Shown here: positions 23,901 to 35,700 of the stretch, piece by piece | Layout of the letters: the number at the start of each line of letters is the position of its first letter | Position numbering within the stretch: the stretch's first letter is position 1 | Program-made: the position numbers and the translations under genes | The notes under the pieces: generated by a model | The model's input: only the letters and a program-made list of their open reading frames with translations | Told to the model about the DNA's origin: nothing | Database searches by the model: none | From: Aptenodytes patagonicus | Lineage: Eukaryota; Chordata; Aves; Sphenisciformes; Spheniscidae | Direction: 5' to 3' | Assembly: GCF_965638725.1 (NCBI RefSeq) | Contig: NC_134950.1 | Location: 166,446,853 to 166,510,852, forward strand | DNA: 64,000 nucleotides

Positions 23901-25680
23901 CCACAGTGTGTCCTGTCTACAAGAAACAGAACCTCAGGGCACATGTGGCCCACTGATAACTAACCCTCATGAGGATACTTTGAGACTTGATATAAAATCA
24001 TCTGGCAAGGGTTTTCCAGTATCAGCAGACACACCTCTGAAAGGAACTTGTGCCACTTGGCCCTCACATGATGAAGTCAACAACTCCAAGTCAAAGGATC
24101 CCAGAGAAGTTCTTAGTGGAAACATCTTTCACATTTCTGAACAACCAGCCAAGACATTAGACTCTTCCAAACCGAATATATCTTTGGACAAATCCGGAGG
24201 TCATCCAGTGGGTGAAGAAAAAATGGATCTGAAACTCCCAGGGGAAAGCACTGTGCATACATCAAGGCCTGGTGCCCTGAGCAAAGAGACCAGAAGCAAT
24301 CAAGCCTGCAGAGAGATGTTAGGTAAAGGTTCCAGGCTTGGGAAAAACCCCTTCACTACACTTTTTGGTTCTGAAGACAAAGGCAGCACTCCCAAGAAGG
24401 AAACAACAACCCAAAGGAAACCTACTAAGCCCCAGTCAGCCCTTGTCACTTTGTTTGGTTACTCCTCAGAGAAGAAGCAGAGTCAACAAGAAAAACCTGC
24501 AAGATCCTCAGATGACAGGCCAGAAAAGCCCCAGGGCCTCCTCAGCTCCTCCAGCCAAGCAAAACAAAAAGCCCCCAAGAATGATCAGCTGCCACAGCCA
24601 GGAAAGATGGAGGTCTTCCCTAAACATATCCAGGAGAGCTCTGAAGGCTTCTCAGGTTCTATTGAGGGCAAGGAGACTGATGTCCTGTTCTTAGCTCCTG
24701 GCACAACTATTTCATGCGATGATAAACGTGAGAGAACTGAACTTGACATTCATGACCAACTGGCTTTAAATAGTCGGGTTTGGCAGCAATGGGGCAGCTG
24801 TTGGCCCTCTCTCATGCCAGCACAGGAAAACCAGAAAGAAGCTGCAGTAACCTCAGAAGGTGAAACAAACCCTCTACATCCTCCTCCAGAGCTTATGCCT
24901 GCAGCTGATAACAGCAAAAATCTCATCAGGGAAGGAAATCATCATGATGCTCATCTACTAGAAATTCAGAACCTATTGAGTTTGGATGTCCAGGACACAG
25001 TGATAGAGGATGGGATATTTTTTTCACCAGGCAATTCAGAAAAGTTACCCAAGGAAGCTGAGCTCCAGTTAGACAACGTGGATTTTCTGGAGGACAAGAA
25101 CTTGTTCTTTTCTGGAGGACAAGATTTTCCCAGCATAGCAAGTAAAACCCCAAATTCAGACTTGCAAAATTCAGAGACAGAAACGCCACCTTGCTTTGAT
25201 CCAAATTCTTCAGAATTATGCCAGGAAATCCCAGCAGAAACAAATGCCCCACTAGTGCTGTGGGACACCTCCAGTCTCTCGCTTCTTGCTGGACAGGATG
25301 AGATTAATATTAGAGACCCAGAAGGGACTGAGAGCTGTGCGCTGCTGCAGCAGTTGGCTCCACAGTGCCAGGCTCCAAAGGCTGCAGAAGATACATTTGG
25401 ATTGGGTCTCAGTGCTGAAGGCTTAACAAACAATTGTCTCTCTACGCAGGAAGACAATTTTCCCCCACTGTACATGTTCACCAGCCATGCTTCTGAAACC
25501 TTTAATCAGGGTGTCTTTGATCCTTTCAATGTTGATTCAACCAAAATGGGCCAGGAGGCTCCTGAAAAAATGAACAGGAGCAGAAAAACATCAGGAGTTG
25601 AAGAAGATTATGAAAGTCTCTCTTCTGCAGACCTGAATGTGTTAAATGATGGCCTTTTAGACCAGGAGTTCTTTATATAG
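20941..25680 (+). CDS. EPLIN/XIRP2-type LIM-domain protein; possible LIM tail of XIRP1
   Basis: Two exons join in frame: 20941-21065 (acceptor TTCTTCTTCAG, donor GTGAGT) and 22467-25680 (acceptor TTTTCCAG). Together they complete one LIM domain. The zinc ligands are CASC, HRSC, CQVC and CQVH, and the hallmark segments are VYSMERVV and NYAALHGVFYC, as in LIMA1/EPLIN and the LIM isoform of XIRP2. A WPP motif (RRGWPPSE) follows, as in those proteins. The remaining roughly 1000 residues are Ser/Pro/Glu-rich and apparently disordered, with NPFTTLFGS and ALVTLFGY repeats and an acidic C-terminus ending DQEFFI. Such LIM proteins bind actin and adhesion partners. The exons lie 5.7 kb after XIRP1 on the same strand, and XIRP2 is known to splice to LIM exons. 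I infer they are alternative 3' exons of XIRP1 or of an Xin-derived gene. A separate LIM gene with unseen 5' exons is the alternative. Coding status is very likely; identity is less certain. Confidence 0.8.
21368..22090 (-). mobile_element. CR1 LINE fragment in the LIM-gene intron
   Basis: Minus-strand translation gives broken pieces of the CR1 ORF2 C-terminus, including a YFVQFWAPQCKK-like segment followed by the VQQKATK region. Frameshifts and stops interrupt it, so it is an old, inactive copy of about 720 bp. It fills much of the intron between the two LIM exons. Confidence 0.85.
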
Positions 25681-27090
25681 TTGAAAAAAAGAAGATTACA
25701 AAAAGCACCTACCCCTGCAGCACAAGTTAGCTGATATGGGACAAAAATTGATTCATTAAATCAGTTTAGAAATCCCCCACTCCTCTAGCACGAGACAAAT
25801 TCAGTTGTGCATAGGCTGATTTATTAATGGCTTAAGGAGCTAAATTTAAGGTCTCTATCCTGGTCATAGTGGGTCAGTTCTCAGTTCCCAAAAAAGAACA
25901 TTGCAAGAACTGACTTCACTGTGAGGAACCTCCAAGGAAAGACCAACCAACACCCTGTTCTCTGCAGCCAGAGGTCTTCTGCAGAGGGGATCTTCTGCAC
26001 AATCTACTGCCGAGGTCCGTCAGAGGATGTCCGCATGGCCACTGTCTGCATGGCAGAGGGGAGATGGACCTCCAAAGAGGTCCAACTAGCAAGCAGCCAT
26101 GAGCAACAAGCTAATCAGGAACTAGAAACTCAAATGAGAAGAGAATGCCATCGTCAGGAAGGAACCGAATGCTTGGCCACAAGTGCACAAGTAAAATGCA
26201 ACGGGCAAAGGCAAAGCTGAGGCGGGCAGGGTGAAGATTTGTCTCAAATTAGGTTTAGGTGTCTGCAATATTAGCGTTTCAATGTAAACCAGATGCTTAA
26301 GCCCACATCAATGGAGAATTAGTAAGTACAGCCTGGGGAGTGATTCAGCCCACCCTAAAAGAGACAACTGCATTCAAAAAGCTAACAGCTCTCTGGACTC
26401 TATTAGCTGTGTCGCTCCATCTCCACTAACTAGAGTGCAACCTTAAGTATCTATTTCACATATAGACAACTACATTTAGACATCCAGAGATTAATCCAAC
26501 CCAAAACATCACACACATTTTCACCATATGGCTTGCCTACATGTAATAACAATGATATCTCACTCCCCTCATTATATTTTTCCTTCAGTAGACTGCAAAA
26601 TTGCTTCACATAGGAGGTCGCCATCATTAGCCTCATTGTACAATGATGAGCAAAGATAAGTGAAATGACCTTGCCAAGGTCACCTGGTCAGAATGGCAGA
26701 GTTGGAAAGGGAACCCAGGTCTCTTGAAGTCTTGGGGCGTGGGGACATTGTTACATCCGCTCTCCCTGTGCGGTTACACTCTGACCCTCCCTGACTGCCC
26801 TTTGCTGTGATAACATAAATGTTATAGGAGTTAACAATTAGACTAATGATAAACAACCTCACCAGAAACCTCAGAGGGTCAAAGCAAGAACACGTGTATT
26901 ATGAAAAGGATTGTGGAGCGTATCACTTCACCTGTTTTAATCAGCTGTCTGTAAAAAAAAAAAAGGATGAAGGTGTTAAAATAATTAATTTTTAAAATAA
27001 TAAAAACCAATCTCCCTGATTCACCAGTGCCGAAATAACCCTGGCTCTGTCAGAACTGCTGGAGGAATAAAGCTGCTTGATGACTGCATC
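25681..27090 (+). other. Probable 3' UTR of the LIM-domain gene
   Basis: Non-coding sequence follows the stop codon at 25680. The first AATAAA on this strand is at 27066-27071, which would give a 3' UTR of about 1.4 kb. An A-rich stretch lies at 26953-26964. The end is inferred from the signal alone. Confidence 0.4.
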
Positions 27091-29720
27091 TGCTGCAAAG
27101 CAGTGTGTCAGTGCACTGTGCAGGGAGAGTGTTCAATCAACATGAATCAGGGAAAAGAGAGATGTCCTCCAAAGTTACATGACTTATTAGATGTTGAAGT
27201 CGGTCTCACCTTGGGATGGGGCAAGAGACTTGGGACAGAGGTGCTGCCATCTCACAGCCCTGCCTGAAACCTGGTCAAGCTGTGTTTAGAGATGGAGAAA
27301 TGAGACCTAAAGGCTTGCAGTGATCGAGCACTGAAGCGGTGGGAAGGGGGTGGCCTGTTATCTGTGCCAAAGACGCTCTGAGTGACACCCCAGACCAAGT
27401 TGTCACTAGCACATGACATCCATAAACCTGACCTCTCCCTGCCAGCACTAAGAGGAAGAGGGAAAATGCAGGAGCACCACAGCTGGTGGGTATGAATCCG
27501 TCCTGGCCACAATTCACGCCAACATATAGGTGTCCAAATGGGTCTCCAATCACAGTCACTCCTGACGTTCAGAGCTGTGTAAGAGAAAAGCCAAGTCCAT
27601 GAATTAGTGCATCAATGCCCTACTGCCCGCACCAGCCTTCCTCCAGAGGCAATGTTTTTTCTTTCTGAACTACTCTCTTGGATGCTCCCTCTCCCTTCCC
27701 CTAGTCCTTCACATTTGTGCAAGGATGCACAGGCTTTCCAGTCATCCATCCCAGGTCTTACCAGAGACCTGCTGACTTCTCATGCCCTCTGATAGAGGCT
27801 TTTCCATTTTCAAGAGGCTTTGCAAGCATTAGTAATCCACCTGGGCAAAACTGTCAGATAGAGAGAAATAAGCACAAAAACTCCAGCAGTAGGGCTCCAG
27901 GAAACAGAGGTCTGCAGGGCTGGCCCAGCCTTTGTCCCTGGGAGATCTCCACTATGCAGGATTGACCCACTCAGCCCCAGATGATGAAGACAGTCATAAG
28001 AACAATGTCTTTCTATGAGAAATGTCATCTTAGGGTGATGAGTTTACAAGGGACTGAAGCTTTCCCAGTGCTTCAGAAGAGCCTGTCTGGTGACATTAGG
28101 AAAAGCAGCCTCAAAAAGTCACATCTGCATTAGTGCATGAGACTGCAGTCATGTCTGGGTCACCCCCAAGGAATTTTTACAGTCAAAATCTGACCTCTTT
28201 GCCACAGGAGATGCTGGTGGCTGAGGAGTGGGAGGGAAGACCATGAGCCACACACAATAGGGTAAGCTTGAAGCCTTCAGCTTGTTGCACACTGATGGAA
28301 AAGTCACCTACTCCCTGTTCAGCAGGACAGAGTCAAAATGCCTCTGCCACAGCGGATCTCCTTGGCCAAGTCATCCCACAACATGGCCAGAGATGGATTT
28401 AGGGTAAAAGGAGCCTCTGGAGGTTGCTTAGCTGAACCTTCTGTTCAAGGCATGTCTCCGAATAACAGCAAGTCCTCTCATCCGAGGATGTGGATCCAGA
28501 GCCCAGTGATATGTTTGGCTGTGTGGTGCGTGCACGATACATGCACATCACTGGTGCGAATTTACAAAACTCTAAGTAACGTTTACTTCCTCTCTTCCTT
28601 TACTCCCAATAGCATTAACCAGTATGACCTCTCTCTCCCACCCCAGCTTAGGGGGTGATGTTTTATGATCCTGTCTTCTAACCCTCTTCCCACTTCCATA
28701 AGCATGCCAGTGCCACACCCACTCATGAAACACCAACCCTGACTTGTGTGATCCTTCAGTAAGTTTGCTGGAGGTTCAGATGTACTATCTGGGTTGAGAG
28801 TGAAGGACAAAGAATTTGAGAGGAGACATGAAGTGAGCAGGTCAGTGTCTAGTGACCTGTCCTTATCGCTCTGGTGAAAGCAACCAGGAGACCTTTGCCA
28901 AATTACACACCGAATTTCATACGCTAAGGGCAATCCAGCTTTCCAGTTTCCAGGAATAAAGATACAAACCACTCAGGGAGTCTGTCCAGGAAGCAGCTCA
29001 GGCGTGCAGCAGAAATCAGGTCAATCTGCTTTTCAAGTGACATCAGAACCTCGGGCAAAGCCAAGCTGGTGTCGTTTCTTATCCCAAATCCTGTGTGCTC
29101 TGTATGCCTGTGTGCATAACATGCTATGTTTCTTTTAAGGGTAATCTCTAAGCCAAATCTATTTTAGGATTCTCCCCAAGACACTGTAGTTTAGACCTAG
29201 TTTTATGACTAACCAGGGTTCCTACATGGAGCAAATGAAAACCCACAGCTTGGGACACAGCTGTCAAGACCAAGTCTACTTGACTACCAGCCATATTTCC
29301 TGGTCCAGAGGAGAAGTGCTTTTCTGCTTCTCTTTCCTACAGTCTCCAGGATGGGCTATATATCCATTAAGCCATTAATGAGAGCCACAGATTTACTCTG
29401 TTGGCTTCACCACACTTAGGAAAATTAGACCTCATTTGCAGAGTCACAACTTCATGTCTCGGACAAAAACCTTGTGCTGCAGCACAGTTGCCTTCAGGAG
29501 GCCTGGGGAGAAACTCCGGGCTGGGACAAGACAAGCTGTCCCCGCGCTGTCCCCAAGAGTGGCAATGCTCTGGCACCTTTGTTCTGGGCCCAAGAACAGG
29601 GAGGGAATGGCTGGTGACAAAGTACACCCTGGAGGACTGCAGTATATCACCGTAATGGACGAACGTGCTGATACAAGTGCTTATTTTACCACACCTGATT
29701 AGGGGTTTAGTGCTCACATA
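27091..29720. other. Intergenic stretch with nothing recognised
   Basis: Only short overlapping open frames occur on both strands. I saw no splice-consistent exon of a known family, no repeat of a known class and no RNA gene. It separates the LIM gene from the transporter cluster. Confidence 0.5.
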
Positions 29721-29721
29721 G

Positions 29722-29734
29722 TTTAAACATTAAT
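29722..29734 (+). promoter_or_regulatory. HNF1-like site upstream of SLC22A13-like copy A
   Basis: TTTAAACATTAAT matches the HNF1 consensus GTTAATNATTAAC at about 10 of 12 defined positions. It ends 55 bp before the start codon. The identical 13-mer occurs at the identical spacing upstream of copy B. HNF1 factors drive several kidney and liver SLC22 genes, so a role is plausible but only inferred. Confidence 0.4.
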
Positions 29735-29789
29735 ATTTACCTATTTAAGCAATGTGCCCTAGTGCAGCCTGGCCATAGCGATAGTCACC

Positions 29790-32700
29790 ATGACTGAGTT
29801 TGGAGATTTTATAAGTGCTCTGGGGGAGTTTGGGCTATATCAGAAATTGCTGGTACTGTTCCTCTCCCTCCCACTACTTCTTAGTCCTTTCCAAATGATT
29901 GGCCAAGTGTTCATGGTTGTGGATGTGCCTCATCACTGCGACACCAGCTGGATCCGTGCCGTCGGCCCCAACCTGACGGAGGAAGAACAGCTGAACCTCA
30001 CCCTGCCCCGGGACACGGACGGGGCGTACGAGCAGTGCTCCATGTACTCGCCAGTGGACTGGGACCTCGGCTCCATCGTGGCGTACGGCCTGAACACAAC
30101 AGAGAAATGCAGCAGTGGTTGGGTGTACCCCTCAACACAACCACCATCCCTGCTGACCGAGGTCTGTAATCGCCTTTTAACGTGCTGGGGACATGGAAGG
30201 GAAGGGATGGGCGTACCCTGTCCTGTAGTTTGGTAACTAGCTGTGGTGCAGTCAGGCTGAGATTTACACCAGGTACTGGGGGACCTTGGCTCCATCACAC
30301 AGATCGCAGCCGTAATCCCTGGGAAGTTGTTGCAGGAAGACCATGATGTAGACGCCCGGGGGGGCACAGGCAGAGACGGTGGAGGTGTGAGTCCAGCACA
30401 TGCCCTGCCCACCATCCCTCCCCTTTCCAGTATCCAGGCCCTTGAACCCATGATGTGTCTTGCCTGGAGGGATCTTTTGGGACTCCCTGCCACAGTTTCC
30501 CTTATTCTTCAGCCTGGTTCTCCTCACATTACCTTCTTTGTGAAAGACATTTACCTTCCAAGGGCTTGTCATTGATATTTCTAGGGCCTCCAGAGACCTT
30601 CAGGGCTGCAACAAGACATCCCATGGGCCATGCAGCTGAGCAAAGGCACTGTCTGTCAGCATCCCCAACTTCTCCCTCTCTGGACCTCTGTTCCTCTCTC
30701 ACCTTCCCTCATTCCTCCTTTCTTCCCTGCTCCCTCCCTCCTTTCCTCACTCCCAGCTCCAGCACTTTCTTGCAAGTACCTTCCTCTGAGCTGAAACCAG
30801 AGGAGAGAGTCCAGCCTCTGGCATTTCCAAAGGCTCCTTGGGGTCCCTGGAGCACTGTGTCCATTTCACAGCCAGCTTCTCTAGAGGCCCCTCAGCAGCT
30901 GCTGCATCCCTTCCCACTCCTACGCCAGTCCTCCTTTACCAAAGAAAACACTGCTCTCCTGCCCTCCTCCTCCTTCCACCCTCTCCTGCCTTTGCAGCCA
31001 GAGAAGCAAGCTGCTAGGGCTCTTATCCCAAGGTCCCACTTTAAGGAAAACTTGCCAACCAGGAGGCTCCCTTGGGGATGCTTGGGCTAGAGGGGAGTCC
31101 TGCAGGTCCCAGCACTCGGGAGATGTGCACCATGATGAAGAGGCAGGCTGAGCACCTCGTATGCCTGTCCCACCTCTGACTTGTGTTCTATGTGCACACC
31201 ATGGAGACTTGCATCCTTGGGGGTGGGTTCTCTGCTCCCAGGGGCTGGACCGAGAGCTCGGGCACCCAACTGCTGGGTCCACCATGGACCAGAAAGGCTG
31301 CCCACCTTCAGAAAGCAGCTGGGGTCTGTTGAGAGCAAAAGCATCTGTGTTTCCTTCCTCCAGTTTGACCTGGTGTGTGACAGGAAGGACCTGAACGACA
31401 TCTCCCAGTCCATCTACATGCTGGGGCTTCTCCTAGGAGCCATGATCTTTGGGCCACTAAGTGACAGGTGAGGAAACACAGCCACCTTCCCAGAGTTATC
31501 AACCGGCACCCAGAGACAGCCCAGCTGAGAGTTCAGGATGTCCATGCACTGAGCATGAAATACTCCCTCCGCAGGACTCGATCACCTTGCCTGAGCAAGG
31601 GCATTTGGGGCCACCTGACATGTCTGTAGATGTCTGAGGGTTGAAAAGAGAAGGAGGCAGATACAGCCTTATGGGGGGTTGTCACGGATGGAGTGAGACT
31701 GCATTTCACTCGTAAGAGAGAAGCAACAATACTTTATTGATTGATAGAAAACAGTGAGTTAAAGTGTGAATTAACAAAGTTCAATGGTAAATGTGACAGT
31801 GAACAAGATTCCATGGCAAAGTACACTTGATTATCTACTGCATGGAGGACAGGGTCAGACAAAACTGTCAGGAAGACCCTCCCATTGAGTCATGAGGTTC
31901 AGAAAGGACCCCCTTGCTTTCTAAACTTCTCAGAGAGGAGTTTAGGTGCGGCTGGATCCAATCCTAGTCCCAGTCTTGGTCAACGGTTTATGTCTAAATG
32001 ATTATGTATGCCCAATCAATCCTTTTTATCACTTAGCTAAGATTTCAAAATTAAGCATGCTTTTAGTCACTTACCGAGTATCTGTTGCGGCAAGGAATCT
32101 CTCAACCTCGAGGAGTAACCTTGAGAGGCGTCCCTACTCAAGGGGAGATCCTGGCGTGCAGCCCGCTGCCGTGCAGGAGAGCTCAAAGGGCTCTTGGGCT
32201 GCTCGCTATTTATAGGGGTAAGATGATTGACTCGTAGTCATATTTGCATACTGATAACTGTGGTTAGGTGGGCGTATTTCTCACAATAACCAAGGGCTAT
32301 TGTGTTGTTATCTGGCTCCCAAATCAGCTTCATTAATGGACGAAGCTATCACTATCAGCATCCATTAACGACTGCCCCTGGTAGTTATCCCTTGAGCAGG
32401 GTTACAGGAGATAAAGGTCAGGTTGGGCGGGGGAGCACACCCTCACAGGGGTCCTTCAGGAATCACAGGTCTAGCCACCCAAGGGTGTCCCCAGGAATCC
32501 CAGAAACCTACATTTGGGCACAGAGTTGGACCTACCTTCAGCTGTGTTAACCAGACCATATGTCCCTCCTTCCTGTGGCTCTGCTCAGCTCATGGTGACC
32601 CGGACCAAAGTCCTCAGCTCCCTAGAGGACACGGCCACACAGGGGACATGGAAGGGAGAAGGGCACATGTGTACAGGGTATCTCACAGGGGAACCAGCAC

Positions 32701-35700
32701 TACAGTCCGTTTCAGTCTGATCCTCACTGCTCTCAAGAGAGTGGACATGGGGGCCCTTTAAGGGATGGTTCCTTTAGAAGCATCTCCTTTTGCCTTTGCT
32801 AGCACCACAATGGGTGAAAAGTGGAGATGCTGCTTTTCCTGCTGGTTACTTCCTGGGGTGTATAAAGCAGCTTTGTTCACACGGGTGCCAAATCTCCTCT
32901 GGTGTGAATGGTTCTCAAATCACTTTGTATTCCACTTGGGCTCTTCCCCATCCCCATGGGGTCTCTCCAGATACCAACTGTGTCTTCCCTCTTCCTCCAC
33001 AGGATAGGCCGTCGGCCAATCTTTCTGAGCTCCATCCTCCTCCAGGGCTTGTTTGGTGTAGGAATTGCCTTTGTGCCCCATTTCTATGTGTACATGGCCT
33101 TCAGATGTGTCGTGGGGGCTTCGGTGTCAGGAATCCTGATTACTACCTTGGCCTTGGGTGAGTAGGATGCCCTTGCCCTGAGGCAGACAGATATGGCATT
33201 ACAAGATGCAATAGCAAAAGATAGTCCTGCAGGTATTGAAAAGGGTGACCCTGAACCTTCATTCTTCACAGCTACCGAATGGGTTGGTGTCTCCTCCCGG
33301 CCAAAGGCAGTGCTTATTTCCCACTGCTTTGTCGCCATCGGACAGATGCTTTTGGCTGGCTTGAGTTACGGTATTCGCAACTGGAGGCTGCTGGAAATTG
33401 CAGGATCTGCTCCAATGTTTTCCTTTTTCTTCTACATCTGGTAAGCAGGAGCAGGGCAGAACTTCTTGCAGACACGACAGCAGCAAGTGTGAGGGGTGGC
33501 AGTGAGGAAGCAGCAGCTCAGGAGCAGGCTGGGTCTTTCCCATTATAGTACAGGTGCTGGAAGGGCTTCTGCAGAGCTCAGCACATCTCACTGGGGCACT
33601 GGACCCCTGAGAGCAGCAGCTGCTTTGCTTCAGGTCCTCAAATGTGGCCTTTGGGGCCTAAAGGTAGGCCTGGAAAACCTGACCTGGGGAGGTATTTAGA
33701 CCCCCTCCATCACGTGTGATGCCCATTGCTTGCTGGACGTGGTTGCAGGGAGATGGGCCGTGGGAAAACTCAGCAGGGCGCAGCAGCATCTCCTGATTTC
33801 ATCTCCTTGGCAGGGTGCTACCAGAATCAGCTCGGTGGCTGGTGACAAAAGGCAGAATAGAAGAAGCTAGGAAGGTCCTTCAGAAGGCAGCATCCATCAA
33901 CAAGCGCACCATCCCACCAGGACTCCTTGAGCAGGTACCTGTAATGGCATGCAGAACTGCTAGTTGTCTTCAGAGACTTTCCTCTGCGCTTGCGTTTGTA
34001 GCAGCCACTGGAGCTGAGGTCATCTGATAAAACAACTTTCCGTGCCTGCTGGGGATGATTTGGGGGTGGGCTGTGGGTGACTCCAGCTTCAGCTGCGTTG
34101 TACAGAGGCACGGTCAAGGAAGAGGCACAGCTTCTGCTGAGGCTCAGTCTGGGGCTTTCTGGAGTCCACCTCGGGATATGGAAAGGACCCAAATGCTTCC
34201 CTGGCTTTTCTTCTGAGAGGATTGCAGGAGTCTAGAGGATGAGCACGAGGTCTCTGTTTAGTCTGTGGTTTTCCATGCATAAATGCCTGAAGCGGGGTTA
34301 CCTCCTTGCCCACCCCAAAGTCCCTACACTGGGGAAACCTAGGAACCTCTTAGGCACCAAACTAGTGTGTTGGGCACCCAGAGCACAGGCACGGGAGCCC
34401 AGCCCCGCTGGGCTGCTGTCCCTCCCAGAGCAGTTTGGGCTCACAAGCCTGTTCCACTGAAGCTTTCCTTTGACTGCAGACGGAAAAGGAGCTAGCCAGG
34501 GGTTTCCTTTGCCTGCTTTGACTCTTTGGCTTTCTGCATTTTGAAGTTGAAGCCTGAGACGCAGACCAAGTCTGGAAGTACTCTGGATCTCTTTCGGAAG
34601 AAGCACCTCCAGAAGGTGACTTTAATCATGTCGTGCACCTGGTAAGACATCCCCTGGTCCCCTCTTTCCAAAATTCTAGGTGAAGAAAAGAAGATATTGA
34701 GGGTTGACAAGAACTGTAAATTCACTTTATGTGATTTTTGAGGTCATGTTTATGTCTATGTTTTCATCTGATATCTTTCTGTCTCCCCATACTGGACCAG
34801 ATCTACCTTGTCTGGGCATTGGGAGAAGCTGATTATTCAAGATGTTATGGGTTTTGTGAGAAAGGCTGGAGTAATTCCACCTTTTGGCAATCCCTGGGCT
34901 TTGGGGCAGTTTTGTGCCCCCCTAGAACTTCTGGGTGCAGTCTAAAAGTTGCTGAACATATGGGGATCCATACTGCTTTATCTCATGTAACTACGTCCCA
35001 AAACAGAGATTGCTGAGAGTTTAAATAAGTTGTGTGTGGTCTAACCCTAATTTTTGAGGATAAACTCCTGGAAAACCCATCTGGTTGCATGTTCTATTCC
35101 ACTTTACTTGAATTTCAGGTTTGCAGACAGCCTTGTCTACTATGGGTTGAGTCTGAACGTGACAAGTTTTGGTCTGGACATCTACCTGACACAGCTTGCC
35201 TTTGGGGCAGTGGAGTTACCAGCTCGATTTTGCTGCATTTTCCTGCTGCAGTGGTTTGGGAGGAAGAAAACCCAGGCCGTTCTCCTGCTGCTGTCTGGCC
35301 TGATGTGTCTCGTCATCACTGGCATCCCTGAAGGTGAACAACCTCTTCCCAACCCAAGAACACAGCCGGGCAGAGCCCCTGCCAGATCTATTCTGGTTCA
35401 GACCCATCCTCCCAGCCCGGCTGGCCGCAGACCCACACTCGCTCCCAGGGGCTAGGATGCCTTGAGTGCCACAGCCTGAGGGCTTGCGCTCCCAACGTGC
35501 TGGCTTCCTCTCTGCACGACTTTGTTTTCCTTCAGAGCTGTGCCTGGTCCTTCCACAGCTCCTGGCCCTTGGCAGGCAGTGTCTATTACACACCACCACC
35601 CACTAGATGCCACCACCTCCACCTACTATACACCACCACCTCCTCTCAGAAAGGTGTAGCAGAAGAGGCGTTTTAAAAGCCACCATGTCTCCCTTCTTTA

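Noticed and set aside
30455-31090. A 211-codon plus-strand open frame in copy A intron 1
   Set aside because: Low-complexity Ser/Pro/Leu sequence from a pyrimidine-rich tract, with no counterpart in copy B.
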